Below, one piece after another: positions 50,488-57,950 of a DNA stretch of 64,000 bases. This DNA comes from Xenorhabdus khoisanae. GTDB taxonomy: Bacteria > Pseudomonadota > Gammaproteobacteria > Enterobacterales > Enterobacteriaceae. A program made the position numbers and the translations under genes. Below the pieces are notes generated by a model that was given only the letters and a program-made list of their open reading frames with translations, did no database searches and was not told the DNA's origin. The DNA lies in the NCBI RefSeq assembly GCF_001037465.1, contig NZ_LFCV01000013.1, positions 17,974 through 81,973 of the forward strand, in the 5' to 3' direction. Positions within the stretch are counted from its first letter, which is position 1; each line of letters starts with the position of its first letter.

Positions 50488-50565
50488 AAAAAAAAGACGC
50501 AAGCGCGTCTGTGTCGCTGTAATGGTTATCGGGGTTCCAATCCCGACAGTAGGATTTACTACTGC
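50488..50565 (-). ncRNA. C4-type antisense immunity RNA
   Basis: About 78 bases, the size of the Rfam C4 RNA. Leftward it starts near 50565 and has a hairpin GGCAGTAG/CTACTGTC, a second small hairpin around GGGATTGGAACCCC, the unpaired target segment ATAACCATTACAGC, and a terminator GACGCG-CTT-GCGTC plus eight T residues. It would silence the Icd-like operon downstream in the lysogenic state. Assignment rests on structure and complementarity. Confidence 0.7.
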
Positions 50566-50571
50566 CGTTTT

Positions 50572-50601
50572 AAAATACCCCTTTCCAACGGATCATGTCA
50601 A
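50572..50601 (-). promoter_or_regulatory. promoter of the C4-like RNA
   Basis: Minus strand TTGACA (50596-50601) and TATTTT (50572-50577) at 18-base spacing, directly before the C4-like RNA. Motif copy 8 lies 35 bases further upstream. Confidence 0.6.
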
Positions 50602-50635
50602 CAAGCCATTGACGTTAAATAATAGGGTTAAAATA

Positions 50636-50645
50636 AAATTCTAAA
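50636..50645 (+). promoter_or_regulatory. recurrent AAATTCTAAA motif, copy 8
   Basis: AAATTCTAAA followed by TGAAAATTAG, between the C4 promoter and the RepL-like gene. Confidence 0.4.
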
Positions 50646-50833
50646 TGAAAATTAGTTTTTAACTAAACATTAATATTTAAAAACAATATGTTATATAACA
50701 CATAACATAAAAATCTAAATAATAATTTATTTATCGTATTGATCTGAGAATCAGATCGCGTGTAGGATCGCCCTTGCTACACAGGCTCGACTATCACAAC
50801 ACTGTATTAAAATCCAGTTAAAAATGTATAGGC

Positions 50834-50871
50834 AAAAAAAAAGCGCCAGTTCATTGCTGACGCTCTTCTTT
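50834..50871. terminator. bidirectional terminator
   Basis: AGCG-CAG and CTG-CGCT interrupted arms. The minus strand continues with nine T residues, the plus strand with CTTCTTTT. Confidence 0.55.
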
Positions 50872-50939
50872 TCACCTATCGGTGGCACTTTCTTGTCGGC
50901 AAACAAGGAAGCAATAACAATTTAGATTGGAAACAAAAC

Positions 50940-51872
50940 ATGCAAATTTCACGGGATATTATAAACTCACGCAATCCATACATCAAGAAAAACGGACAAA
51001 TTTCAGGCTATGGCCTGAGTTTTATTATCAACCAATTACCTATTGATGTTCTTTCCCGTCCAGCCAAACAAATCTTATCTGTCGTCTCTGGAGTGGCTTC
51101 ATCTACATCCGAGTACAAAATCTACAAAACAAAACGCAACCTCAGCCTAGAATGTGGGACTTCCATTGCTACAGTGCGTCGCAATCTAAATAAAGCGGTA
51201 TCCGCCGGCATATTGACGAAAACCTATGTGTTTGATCCCCATGTTGGTCAACAAGCCACAGAATACAAATTCACTGATTCATTTCTAACCGTTGCGCTGG
51301 ACTGCATACAGGCCATAAAAGGGTATGTACGTAAGGATATTCGTAAAATTATCAATTGTGTTAGACAGATATTTCAGGGCAAGTTTAAATCACAAATGCA
51401 ACAGATCCCCCCCGATCAAAATGAACAGGGTGCCCCCGATCAAAATGAGCGGCAAAGAGAAGTAAAGCCCATAGACCAAGAAGAAAAGAAAAAGAGTATT
51501 CCGGCGAAACCGGAACCATTTTCTGTCAGTGTAAAAACAAGCACAACAGCCCTTGCTGAACGGGCAAAAACCAAAGCGCTTGATTATGCAGAAAGCGAGA
51601 ATATGAAACACGCTGAACGTCGTTCATTGAGAGAAAAGCTCAATAACCTCGTTAAGCGTCAAACATTTTTATGCGCTCGCACCTCATCACAATCCACCCG
51701 CAAAAATCAGGGTGCGAGTGCATCCTATCGGGATCGGATTGATAGAGAAGCTGGACAAGCAAGACAAGAGGCAGAATTGCGTTTTGCTGCGGCAAAAGAA
51801 AGCGGATTCGATCCATTGAATACCGTGCGCAATATCATGAGCATTCATTTTGGCCGTAAAGCAACTTCGTGA
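50940..51872 (+). CDS. RepL-like lytic replication protein (candidate)
   Basis: A 310-residue protein; ATG 50940 has only weak purines upstream. The N-terminal half (SRNPYIKKNGQISGYGLSFI, LPIDVLSRPAKQILSVVSG) and a winged helix (RNLSLECGTSIATVRRNLNK) resemble phage replication initiators of the RepL type. The C-terminal third is basic and Gln-rich. In P1, repL carries the lytic origin inside its gene. Here two copies of CCCCGATCAAAATGA, 24 bases apart, lie at about 51407-51446. Assignment is by plan and context. Confidence 0.55.
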   Translation: MQISRDIINSRNPYIKKNGQISGYGLSFIINQLPIDVLSRPAKQILSVVSGVASSTSEYKIYKTKRNLSLECGTSIATVRRNLNKAVSAGILTKTYVFDPHVGQQATEYKFTDSFLTVALDCIQAIKGYVRKDIRKIINCVRQIFQGKFKSQMQQIPPDQNEQGAPDQNERQREVKPIDQEEKKKSIPAKPEPFSVSVKTSTTALAERAKTKALDYAESENMKHAERRSLREKLNNLVKRQTFLCARTSSQSTRKNQGASASYRDRIDREAGQARQEAELRFAAAKESGFDPLNTVRNIMSIHFGRKATS

Positions 51873-51956
51873 TGAGACGCTATGTCCCCAGGCGAATGAG
51901 ATAGAACGACTACAATCTGAAATCTGATAAAAATCAGGTTGACTTTTGCCTTCATC

Positions 51957-51994
51957 AAATACACACTTTTAATGTATACTTAAAGTGTGTATTT
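51957..51994 (+). promoter_or_regulatory. ccdAB operator
   Basis: Perfect 13-base arms AAATACACACTTT and AAAGTGTGTATTT, 12 bases apart, ending 9 bases before the ccdA start. A natural site for CcdA autoregulation; the centre contains TATACT, which can serve as -10. Confidence 0.7.
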
Positions 51995-52003
51995 GAGGTT
52001 ATT

Positions 52004-52222
52004 ATGAAACACAGAGTTAACGTAACAGTTGATAAAGAAAATTATCTGATTCTGAGTTCCGCCGGTGTAAATATTTCAGGTTTGGTTAATGACGTCATGA
52101 CCAGAGAAGCCCAACGAATCAAAGCTGAAAGCTGGAAAGCCGACAATCGCAAAGGGATGGAAGAAGTTGCTCAATTTATTGAACAATATGGCTCATTTGC
52201 TGATGAAAACAGGAACTGGTAA
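52004..52222 (+). CDS. ccdA: CcdA antitoxin
   Basis: A 72-residue protein, the standard CcdA length. N-terminal ribbon-helix-helix (MKHRVNVTVDKENYLILSSA, VNISGLVNDVMTREAQR) and a C-terminal CcdB-binding tail ending in the conserved FADENRNW. GAGGTT precedes the ATG. The stop abuts the ccdB ATG. Confidence 0.95.
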   Translation: MKHRVNVTVDKENYLILSSAGVNISGLVNDVMTREAQRIKAESWKADNRKGMEEVAQFIEQYGSFADENRNW

Positions 52223-52531
52223 ATGCAATTTGTTGTTTATCAATACAAACGGAGCGGAAGCCAATATAGCATGTTGGTTGATGTACAAAGCGACATCATT
52301 GAAACACCAGGAAGGCGTATGGTTATTCCTTTGGTTAAAGCGCATCATTTTTCAAACAAGGTAAGCTGGCATCTATTTCCCATCATACAAATCAGCGATG
52401 AAAATTACCGACTTTTAACAACAGAACTTTCAAGTGTTTCAGAAAGCGTAATTGGAGAAAAAATCACTGATGTGGGCCAATGGTCATCAGATATCAAAGA
52501 TGCGCTTAATCTCTTGTTTTGGGGGATTTGA
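52223..52531 (+). CDS. ccdB: CcdB gyrase-poisoning toxin
   Basis: A 102-residue protein, the standard CcdB length, beginning [15 protein letters not shown]. It keeps the C-terminal tryptophan-glycine-isoleucine that inserts into GyrA (LNLLFWGI), and [20 protein letters not shown]. Poisons DNA gyrase in cells that lose the plasmid. Confidence 0.95.
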   Translation: MQFVVYQYKRSGSQYSMLVDVQSDIIETPGRRMVIPLVKAHHFSNKVSWHLFPIIQISDENYRLLTTELSSVSESVIGEKITDVGQWSSDIKDALNLLFWGI

Positions 52532-52569
52532 CCTTATTTACGATTTTGTAGCACGACCATTGGTATAAG

Positions 52570-52923
52570 ATGAATCTAAAAAAACTTTTTGCCGTTAAAC
52601 GACCTTGCGTCAACTGCCCTTTTCTCAAAGAACAGGGTATTGCGTTGCACAAGGGAAGATTAGAGTCCATCAAGAAGGGGTTGTTAAAAGACGATCAGAG
52701 CGTGTTTCAGTGTCATAAAACGACATTCTCCACGGGGGGTTACTATGACGAAGAACATGTTTATCACGCTTCCGGCAAAGAGTCTTTCTGCGCTGGCGCA
52801 ATGGGTTGGTTGATGTTGCAGGGTAGCCCCAATGTTGCCATGCGATTAGGTCACGTTTATAGACTTATCGATTTGAATGAATTGAAAATTACAGCCCAAT
52901 CAATATTGGAATGGAAGGAGTAG
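52570..52923 (+). CDS. cysteine-rich phage protein (DUF6283-like)
   Basis: A 117-residue protein starting MNLKKLFAVKRPCVNCPFLK. Conserved C-x2-CPFL, FQCHKTT and FCAGA positions suggest a metal-bound domain. The P-C--CPF...F-CHK...C-GA pattern is common in phage genomes, function unknown. The start lacks a clear ribosome site. Confidence 0.65.
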   Translation: MNLKKLFAVKRPCVNCPFLKEQGIALHKGRLESIKKGLLKDDQSVFQCHKTTFSTGGYYDEEHVYHASGKESFCAGAMGWLMLQGSPNVAMRLGHVYRLIDLNELKITAQSILEWKE

Positions 52924-53112
52924 TTATGGGCCAAGTAGGTAATTCCTAGAATAGGTAAAAACCATCTTTGCAAAAATGGTCTTTGCTTTTCGAGAGTGAT
53001 GATTAAAAATTAGTAAAAAGGATCTTAAATAGATTTTTTATGTCGTTATGACCTCATTACAAGTTTTCTTTATGTGTTAAGTTAATATCTTATTATTTAA
53101 ATTTAGATTTAT

Positions 53113-53429
53113 GGACTAACGGGAACATTCGTGCAAAAACTTGCGGTTTGAAATTTTAATTCCTCTATGCTGCGTATTTTTTTGCAAAAACGGAGAGTTA
53201 TGAGAATCATGAGTGATGCTTTTCACTATGCTTTATTCATGAATTACAATTATCAGAACTCATTCTCGAAATTATGTTCTCGATTGCTTTTCACTATGAA
53301 AGTTTTGATGATAAAAACAATACAGTAGTATAGTAGTCCAACAAACTTTCACACGTTGTTATATTGTGTCATGTGACGCCAACAACAAGATGAAACCGCA
53401 AGTTTCTGCACGAATGTTCCCGCTAGTCC
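53113..53429. repeat. 37-bp inverted repeats flanking a 243-bp gene-free segment
   Basis: The left arm 53113-53149 and right arm 53393-53429 are inverted copies with 2 mismatches in 37 bases. Each outer end reads GGACTA. The enclosed AT-rich segment has no gene. Possible miniature transposable element, or a duplicated and inverted piece of the glycine-rich gene downstream region. Confidence 0.65.
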
Positions 53430-53437
53430 AACCCTTA

Positions 53438-53764
53438 TTATTTATCATCGCCTCCTTTTCCACCACGACCAGCAGAGCTGCCAATACCTCCTGCATTTCC
53501 ACCATCACCACCTGCACCACCACCTTTACCTTTGCCTCCGTTTCCACCATGACCAGCAGAGCTGCCAATACCACCTGCATTTCCGCCATTACCACCTGCA
53601 CCACCACCTTTACCTTTGCCTCCGTCTCCACCACTGCCAGCAGAGCTGCCAATACCACCTGAACTTCCGCCATTACCACCTTTGCCTCCAGCAAAACTAG
53701 CAACAGAAACAGAAAGCGAAAGTATTGCAACTAATAAAGCTGATATTAATTTTTTACTTTTCAT
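53438..53764 (-). CDS. secreted glycine-rich repeat protein 1
   Basis: A 108-residue protein with a clear Sec signal peptide (residues 1-24, hydrophobic LISALLVAILSLSVSVAS, then FAGG). The whole mature part consists of GGx/GxG triplets with Lys, Asn, Asp, Ser and Ala, including a unit GGIGSSAG-GG that recurs three times. Such sequences can form polyglycine II bundles. It would be exported to the periplasm or surface. First of three related leftward genes. No named family recognised. Confidence 0.75.
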   Translation of the reverse strand: MKSKKLISALLVAILSLSVSVASFAGGKGGNGGSSGGIGSSAGSGGDGGKGKGGGAGGNGGNAGGIGSSAGHGGNGGKGKGGGAGGDGGNAGGIGSSAGRGGKGGDDK

Positions 53765-53887
53765 AGGAAAAACCTCATTATTTTAAATTAATTAATATGG
53801 TATTATAAATAAACCCTTTTTCACTACAAAAAACTATTCTAATGCTCATTCCTTCCGTAATTTACTATAGTTATCATTTCCTCCATT

Positions 53888-54289
53888 TTAATCATCTCTA
53901 CCTCTTCCACCATCACCACCGTTACCTGCACGCCCGCCAATGGAACCTCCATCCCCCCCTTTCCCTCCATTACCTCCTTTTTTTCCAGTACCAGCGTCCC
54001 CTCCTCTTCCACCATCACCACCCTTTCCTCCGACTATACCGCCCTTTCCTCCATCCCCGCCCTTTTTTCCATCCCCGCCATTTTTTCCAGCTTGGCCATC
54101 TCCCCCTTTCCCTCCATCACCTACTATTGCCCCTCCATTTCCTCCTCTATCTCCATTGGTTCCATTTCCGCCATCTCCAAACCAGCCTCCATCTTTTCCT
54201 ATCACCGAGGCTGCCATTGAATTGCTTCCTGGAACAAAAAGTGAAAACATTGCGATAATAAAAATCGTTCTAAATTTTTTGCTTATCAT
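53888..54289 (-). CDS. secreted glycine-rich repeat protein 2
   Basis: A 133-residue protein; GGAG lies 11 bases before ATG. Signal peptide residues 1-27 (IFIIAMFSLFVPGSNSMAA). The mature part is almost entirely GGx triplets rich in Asp, Lys, Asn and Arg (GGDGKKGGDGGKGGIVGGKG). Not a simple copy of protein 1: the charged residues differ. Low-complexity DNA also gives long spurious frames on the other strand. Confidence 0.75.
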   Translation of the reverse strand: MISKKFRTIFIIAMFSLFVPGSNSMAASVIGKDGGWFGDGGNGTNGDRGGNGGAIVGDGGKGGDGQAGKNGGDGKKGGDGGKGGIVGGKGGDGGRGGDAGTGKKGGNGGKGGDGGSIGGRAGNGGDGGRGRDD

Positions 54290-54315
54290 AATTAATACTC
54301 CATATATTTATTGAG

Positions 54316-54696
54316 TTATATTGCATCTCCCCCTTTCCCTCCATTTCCGGCTTTACTACCAATACCACCTGCATTTCCACCATCGCCACCATTCCCCCCA
54401 CCGATACCTTTACCTCCTTTTCCACCTTTACCTCCTTTTCCCCATAGCCCTCCATCTACTCCATCTACTCCGTCAGCTCCATTACTCTCATTAGTTTTAT
54501 TATCCTTATTAGTTTTATTATCCTTATTTATCTTATTGTATTTGTTTTTATTACCAATTTTATTGTTTTCATTAACTAAAAGCAGTTCATTATTCTGAGA
54601 TAATAATACTTTTGATGAACTGTGTGCATAAGAGATAGATATCATAAATATCGTCGATGCTAGTGATATTCTAGTTAAAATTTCTTTTTTGTTCAT
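54316..54696 (-). CDS. secreted glycine-rich repeat protein 3 with Asn/Lys linker
   Basis: A 126-residue protein; AAGGAATTG precedes the ATG. Signal peptide residues 1-25 (SLASTIFMISISYAHS), then a 45-residue linker of Asn/Lys repeats (KINKDNKTNKDNKTNESNG). Then come DGVDGVDGG and a GGKGGKGG tract that ends with the GGIGSKAGNGGKGG unit shared with protein 1. First gene in the leftward direction of the cluster. Confidence 0.75.
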   Translation of the reverse strand: MNKKEILTRISLASTIFMISISYAHSSSKVLLSQNNELLLVNENNKIGNKNKYNKINKDNKTNKDNKTNESNGADGVDGVDGGLWGKGGKGGKGGKGIGGGNGGDGGNAGGIGSKAGNGGKGGDAI

Positions 54697-55030
54697 ATAT
54701 CAATTCCTTAAAAATTATTTTATTCAGATAAGAAAAAACTCAATTCCTTAAGATATGATAATGATATTCATTTTTATATCATTCTTTTTTCCATATATAA
54801 TAGATTAAATATTATATTGTAATCATGTTTACTTCTGCTTTTCTTATTTGTCAATTCATTTTTCAATATAGAATAAATTAGAATAAATCGAGTTATTTAT
54901 AAAAATATATTATGACTATCAGGTAATTGTTTTTTATCCATTTTGCCACCTGTTTTAGTTGATTAGTTAAACATAATCTAAACAGGAAATTGCACAAATT
55001 TAGAAACAGGGTTATTTTACTCTCCACGAA
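54697..55030. other. AT-rich intergenic region
   Basis: No supported gene. It contains the promoter region for the glycine-rich cluster and little else that I can identify. Confidence 0.4.
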
Positions 55031-55068
55031 ACACCACCAGATTTATACAAAATCTGGTGGTGTTTTTT
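55031..55068. terminator. strong bidirectional terminator
   Basis: Perfect 14-base arms ACACCACCAGATTT and AAATCTGGTGGTGT, with TTTTTT on the right and A residues on the left. Confidence 0.8.
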
Positions 55069-55169
55069 AATTCAAATCTAAATAAGCCTGATCAGGAGGT
55101 GATAAGAGGTCATCACCTACAAAAGCTCTATCACGTTTTACTCACATTCATCATGGACGTACTGACACG

Positions 55170-55379
55170 TTGACCGTTATACGTGGAAATGCGATAAACG
55201 GGGCTGGTGCATTAGCCTTCTACCTGATAGTCGAACGATATATTACACAGACTGGATTTGTGTTCACATTTTCAATTGCCATAGGTGTCGCATTGTTGGT
55301 TACTTTCTTTATCCTTTTTTTAAAAAAAACTTCCTTGTTGAAAACAGTTATATTACGGATCATCAACATGATGACCTAA
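55170..55379 (+). pseudogene. fragment of a membrane protein
   Basis: A 69-residue frame from TTG 55170 with a hydrophobic core (FVFTFSIAIGVALLVTFFIL) and weak start signals. It looks like the end of a larger transport or membrane protein, but the family cannot be named. Confidence 0.35.
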
Positions 55380-55424
55380 TAATACGGGTTGGCTGAAATG
55401 GAATGCAGGTCGCTACAGGTAACA

Positions 55425-55871
55425 TCATGGATTTTCACTAAATACCTGTCCCCATGTCACACCGTCAAAATCCCGGCATCTCAACATTAAAGTCATACCA
55501 AGTAACCCCACTTTGTCAAAGCCTAATTTCTTCCAAATGGGATAAGTTTGCATACTATTGATCTGCACTGTTTCAATAGGAAAATCAGAGTCTTCAATAC
55601 AGGCTCGCAGAAACCCTTTTCGGCGATCCGGCTTTGGGAAAGCTGCAAACATAATAGAGTGGAAGAGTATATGTCCATTTTCGTCACGCCAGGCATCGGT
55701 GATCACCCCACCTTCAACATTCTCTACATAAATCAAATGCAACGTTTCAGGGTAAGATATCTCTAAGCGTTCATCACCAAAACCGTCACCATCCTGATTA
55801 TAAATATCAACGATGCGTTGTGCCTTGCTGATAAAATCGGGATGCTTTCCCGTGATAACTTGTACTTTCAT
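55425..55871 (-). CDS. GNAT-like acetyltransferase, 148 aa
   Basis: ATG 55871 follows GGAGG. The protein has MKVQVITGKHPDFISKAQRI, then a central beta sheet (ETLHLIYVENVEGGVI), a basic loop (PDRRKGFLRACIED) and the C-terminal TYPIWKKLGFDKVG, the usual GNAT motif B. The acetyl-CoA loop is not canonical, so activity is uncertain. Confidence 0.55.
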   Translation of the reverse strand: MKVQVITGKHPDFISKAQRIVDIYNQDGDGFGDERLEISYPETLHLIYVENVEGGVITDAWRDENGHILFHSIMFAAFPKPDRRKGFLRACIEDSDFPIETVQINSMQTYPIWKKLGFDKVGLLGMTLMLRCRDFDGVTWGQVFSENP

Positions 55872-55899
55872 CAATCCTCCTGCAAAGGGTAACGGACGT

Positions 55900-56088
55900 A
55901 TTTTATACTATAAGAGACAGGACAGAGAAACCATTAAACTTTTCTCTGCTCAATTCGGTGTTGCATTTCGTGAAGAAATAAACCTGATCCGTGAAATCAT
56001 CCAACAATACCTACGTGAAGTTGCAGAACGTGAGGCACTTCACTCTATCCTGTATTCGGGTGATAGGATGGCAAAAATCAACCATTAA
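55900..56088 (+). pseudogene. 5-prime-truncated small gene
   Basis: The frame reads FSAQFGVAFREEINLIREII, QQYLREVAEREALHSIL and stops at 56086-56088. No standard start with a ribosome site exists, so it is probably the remaining C-terminal part of a helical protein. Confidence 0.35.
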
Positions 56089-56142
56089 CTGATGTTGATC
56101 TGGACGAATTTCTGTGAACTACAAAATTTGTAAGGAGTTCAC

Positions 56143-56211
56143 ATGAAAGAAAGCAAACGTCGGAGTCAGATTCATTCATTGTGTACCCAATTTGAGTTCT
56201 GGCAATTTTAA
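56143..56211 (+). CDS. 22-codon open frame with an excellent ribosome site
   Basis: AAGGAG lies 5 bases before ATG 56143. The frame encodes MKESKRRSQIHSLC and 8 more residues, then stops. It could be a leader peptide for the methyltransferase downstream or the start of a gene truncated by deletion. Confidence 0.35.
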   Translation: MKESKRRSQIHSLCTQFEFWQF

Positions 56212-56236
56212 ACGATCACGAATATATGAAACTCAA

Positions 56237-57298
56237 ATGGAATCCAACGCATTGAAATACATGGGTAGTAAATCGCGCATAGCAAAATATATTGCGCCAT
56301 TCATCCTAGATCATTTAACGACAGATGTTGTTTATGTTGAACCTTTTGCAGGTGGGATGAATATGGTTAGTCACATAAACAATTTTCACACGGGTACAGT
56401 TATTGCTGCTGATAGCCACGAGTATTTGATTGGAATGTGGATGGCTTTGTTATCTGGATGGAAACCACCAACATCAATATCGAGAGAACAATATTATGAA
56501 GTAAAAAACAATAAAACTGAAATCCCTCACTTAACTGGTTGGGTTGGTTTTAATTGTAGTTACGCGGGGAAATGGTTTGATGGGTATGCTGGAGTAACAC
56601 AGACTAAAACAGGTATTCGTGATTATCAATCAGAGGCTATCAACAACGTTCAGCGACAGTTGACTAAATTAGATGGTGTAATATTACAGTGTTGCGATTA
56701 CAGGGAATTAGATATACCCGATGGGGCTGTTGTTTATTGTGATCCTCCATACGCGAATACCACAGGATACCAAGATTCATTTGACTCAGTTGAATTTTGG
56801 GAATGGGTTCGTAAGTTATCTAATAGGTGTATCGTGTTTGTGAGTGAATATACAGCCCCAGAGGATTTTAATTGCATTTGGTCGTGCGAATTAATTAGTA
56901 GCATCAGTGCAAATCATCTATCTGGAACAACAACAAGATCAATCGAATCATTGTTTGTTATTAATAGAGATCGAAATAAAAGTAAGTGCCAGAGCACAAA
57001 AAATACAGAAAAGAAACTTGTTAACAGGTCTTATTGTGAGGATTTTATGGCAAACTTAATTTTAAGTGATACCAGTGCAAGTATTAGCGAATTAAAGAAA
57101 AACCCAATGGCGACAGTAAATGCTGGAGCGGGTTATCCTGTAGCTATTCTGAACAGAAACCAGCCTGCATTTTATTGCGTCCCCGCTGAACTCTACGAAA
57201 TGATGCTTGATGCAATTGATGATCAAGAGCTTACCAGATTAGTGAAAGAACGTGAAAACCAGCCGTTAATCGATGTTGATTTGGACAAATATCTGTGA
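56237..57298 (+). CDS. D12-class N6-adenine methyltransferase fused in frame to a Phd/RelB-type antitoxin
   Basis: The frame is open from 56192; ATG 56237 (MESNALKYMGSKSRIAKYIA) fits the family start. Methylase motifs: KYMGSKSRI (cofactor), YVEPFAGGMN (motif I) and VVYCDPPYANTTGY (motif IV). The methylase homology ends near FVINRD (about residue 245). The frame then continues without a stop through a 25-residue linker into a complete antitoxin (57047-57298) that has its own start. Either a true fusion or read-through after loss of the methylase stop. Confidence 0.8.
   Translation: MESNALKYMGSKSRIAKYIAPFILDHLTTDVVYVEPFAGGMNMVSHINNFHTGTVIAADSHEYLIGMWMALLSGWKPPTSISREQYYEVKNNKTEIPHLTGWVGFNCSYAGKWFDGYAGVTQTKTGIRDYQSEAINNVQRQLTKLDGVILQCCDYRELDIPDGAVVYCDPPYANTTGYQDSFDSVEFWEWVRKLSNRCIVFVSEYTAPEDFNCIWSCELISSISANHLSGTTTRSIESLFVINRDRNKSKCQSTKNTEKKLVNRSYCEDFMANLILSDTSASISELKKNPMATVNAGAGYPVAILNRNQPAFYCVPAELYEMMLDAIDDQELTRLVKERENQPLIDVDLDKYL
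57047..57298 (+). CDS. Phd/RelB (StbD-like) antitoxin within the fused frame
   Basis: ATG 57047 has GTGAGG 6 bases upstream and gives an 83-residue protein of standard antitoxin length: MANLILSDTSASISELKKNP, PVAILNRNQPAFYCVPAELY and an acidic C-terminal tail. Its stop overlaps the GTG start of the toxin. It is probably translated independently of the methylase. Confidence 0.8.
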   Translation: MANLILSDTSASISELKKNPMATVNAGAGYPVAILNRNQPAFYCVPAELYEMMLDAIDDQELTRLVKERENQPLIDVDLDKYL

Positions 57299-57582
57299 TT
57301 TATAAGATAAAATTCAGGGAAGATGCGCTAAAAGAGTGGAACAAGCTAGATCAGACTATTCAGAAACAGTTCGCTAAAAAACTGAAAAAATGCTGCGAAA
57401 ATCCACGCATTCCACCCTCTGAACTACGAGGTATGCCAGATTGTTATAAGATCAAACTCCGAGCATCTGGCTTTCGCTTGGTTTATCAAGTCATAAACGG
57501 ACAGTTGATAATTGCAGTGATTGCTGTCGGAAAACGTGAACGTAGTGATGTGTATAGTTTAGCCAGTGAGCGGTTACGATAA
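57295..57582 (+). CDS. relE: RelE (StbE-like) mRNA interferase toxin
   Basis: A 95-residue protein from GTG 57295, overlapping the antitoxin stop (GTGA). RelE signatures: YKIKFREDALKEWNKLDQTI, FAKKLKKCCENPRIP, CYKIKLRASGFRLVYQV and VGKRERSDVY. Basic and catalytic positions look intact. Cleaves mRNA in the ribosomal A site. Confidence 0.92.
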   Translation: MIYKIKFREDALKEWNKLDQTIQKQFAKKLKKCCENPRIPPSELRGMPDCYKIKLRASGFRLVYQVINGQLIIAVIAVGKRERSDVYSLASERLR

Positions 57583-57646
57583 TCACTATCTCCATACAAA
57601 TAGGCGCATATCATTGCGCCTATTTTTAAATGCGAACAGTTACCCA

Positions 57647-57950
57647 CTACCCAATTAGAATACACTGGTTGCTGGCTTGACTCGCTAAGGCAGTGAAAGT
57701 GTACTCTAATTGGGTTTACATAAAGAGTCAGGTTAGGTGGTGTATTCTAATTGGGTTTAGCATAAAGAGTCAGGGTTAGGTGGTGTATTCTAATTGGGTT
57801 TAATAATAAGACACTGGTCACATAGCACACTCTAGTTAAGTAACTAAAACCAAATCAGCTTAAAAAGCAACCGAAAAAAATACAGTAACCTAATTAGGAT
57901 ACACCCAAAATTCCCACCAAGCCGTTTTACCCTTTTTGAATACACCACCA
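57647..57950. repeat. incA-like iteron group downstream of repA
   Basis: Copies of CCCAATTAGAATACAC: one rightward near 57650, three leftward near 57699, 57740 and 57784, and degenerate ones near 57888 and 57935. The leftward three share the flank AAAGAGTCAGG-TTAGGTG. P1 has nine incA iterons on this side of repA that titrate RepA and set copy number. Confidence 0.8.

Noticed and set aside
50521..50550. tRNA T-arm-like GGTTCCAATCC sequences
   Set aside because: No cloverleaf. The sequence is explained by C4 RNA and target pairing.
53842..54598. Long rightward frames rich in Pro, Ser and His opposite the glycine-rich genes
   Set aside because: They are complements of GGx codons. Only the leftward frames have signal peptides and ribosome sites.
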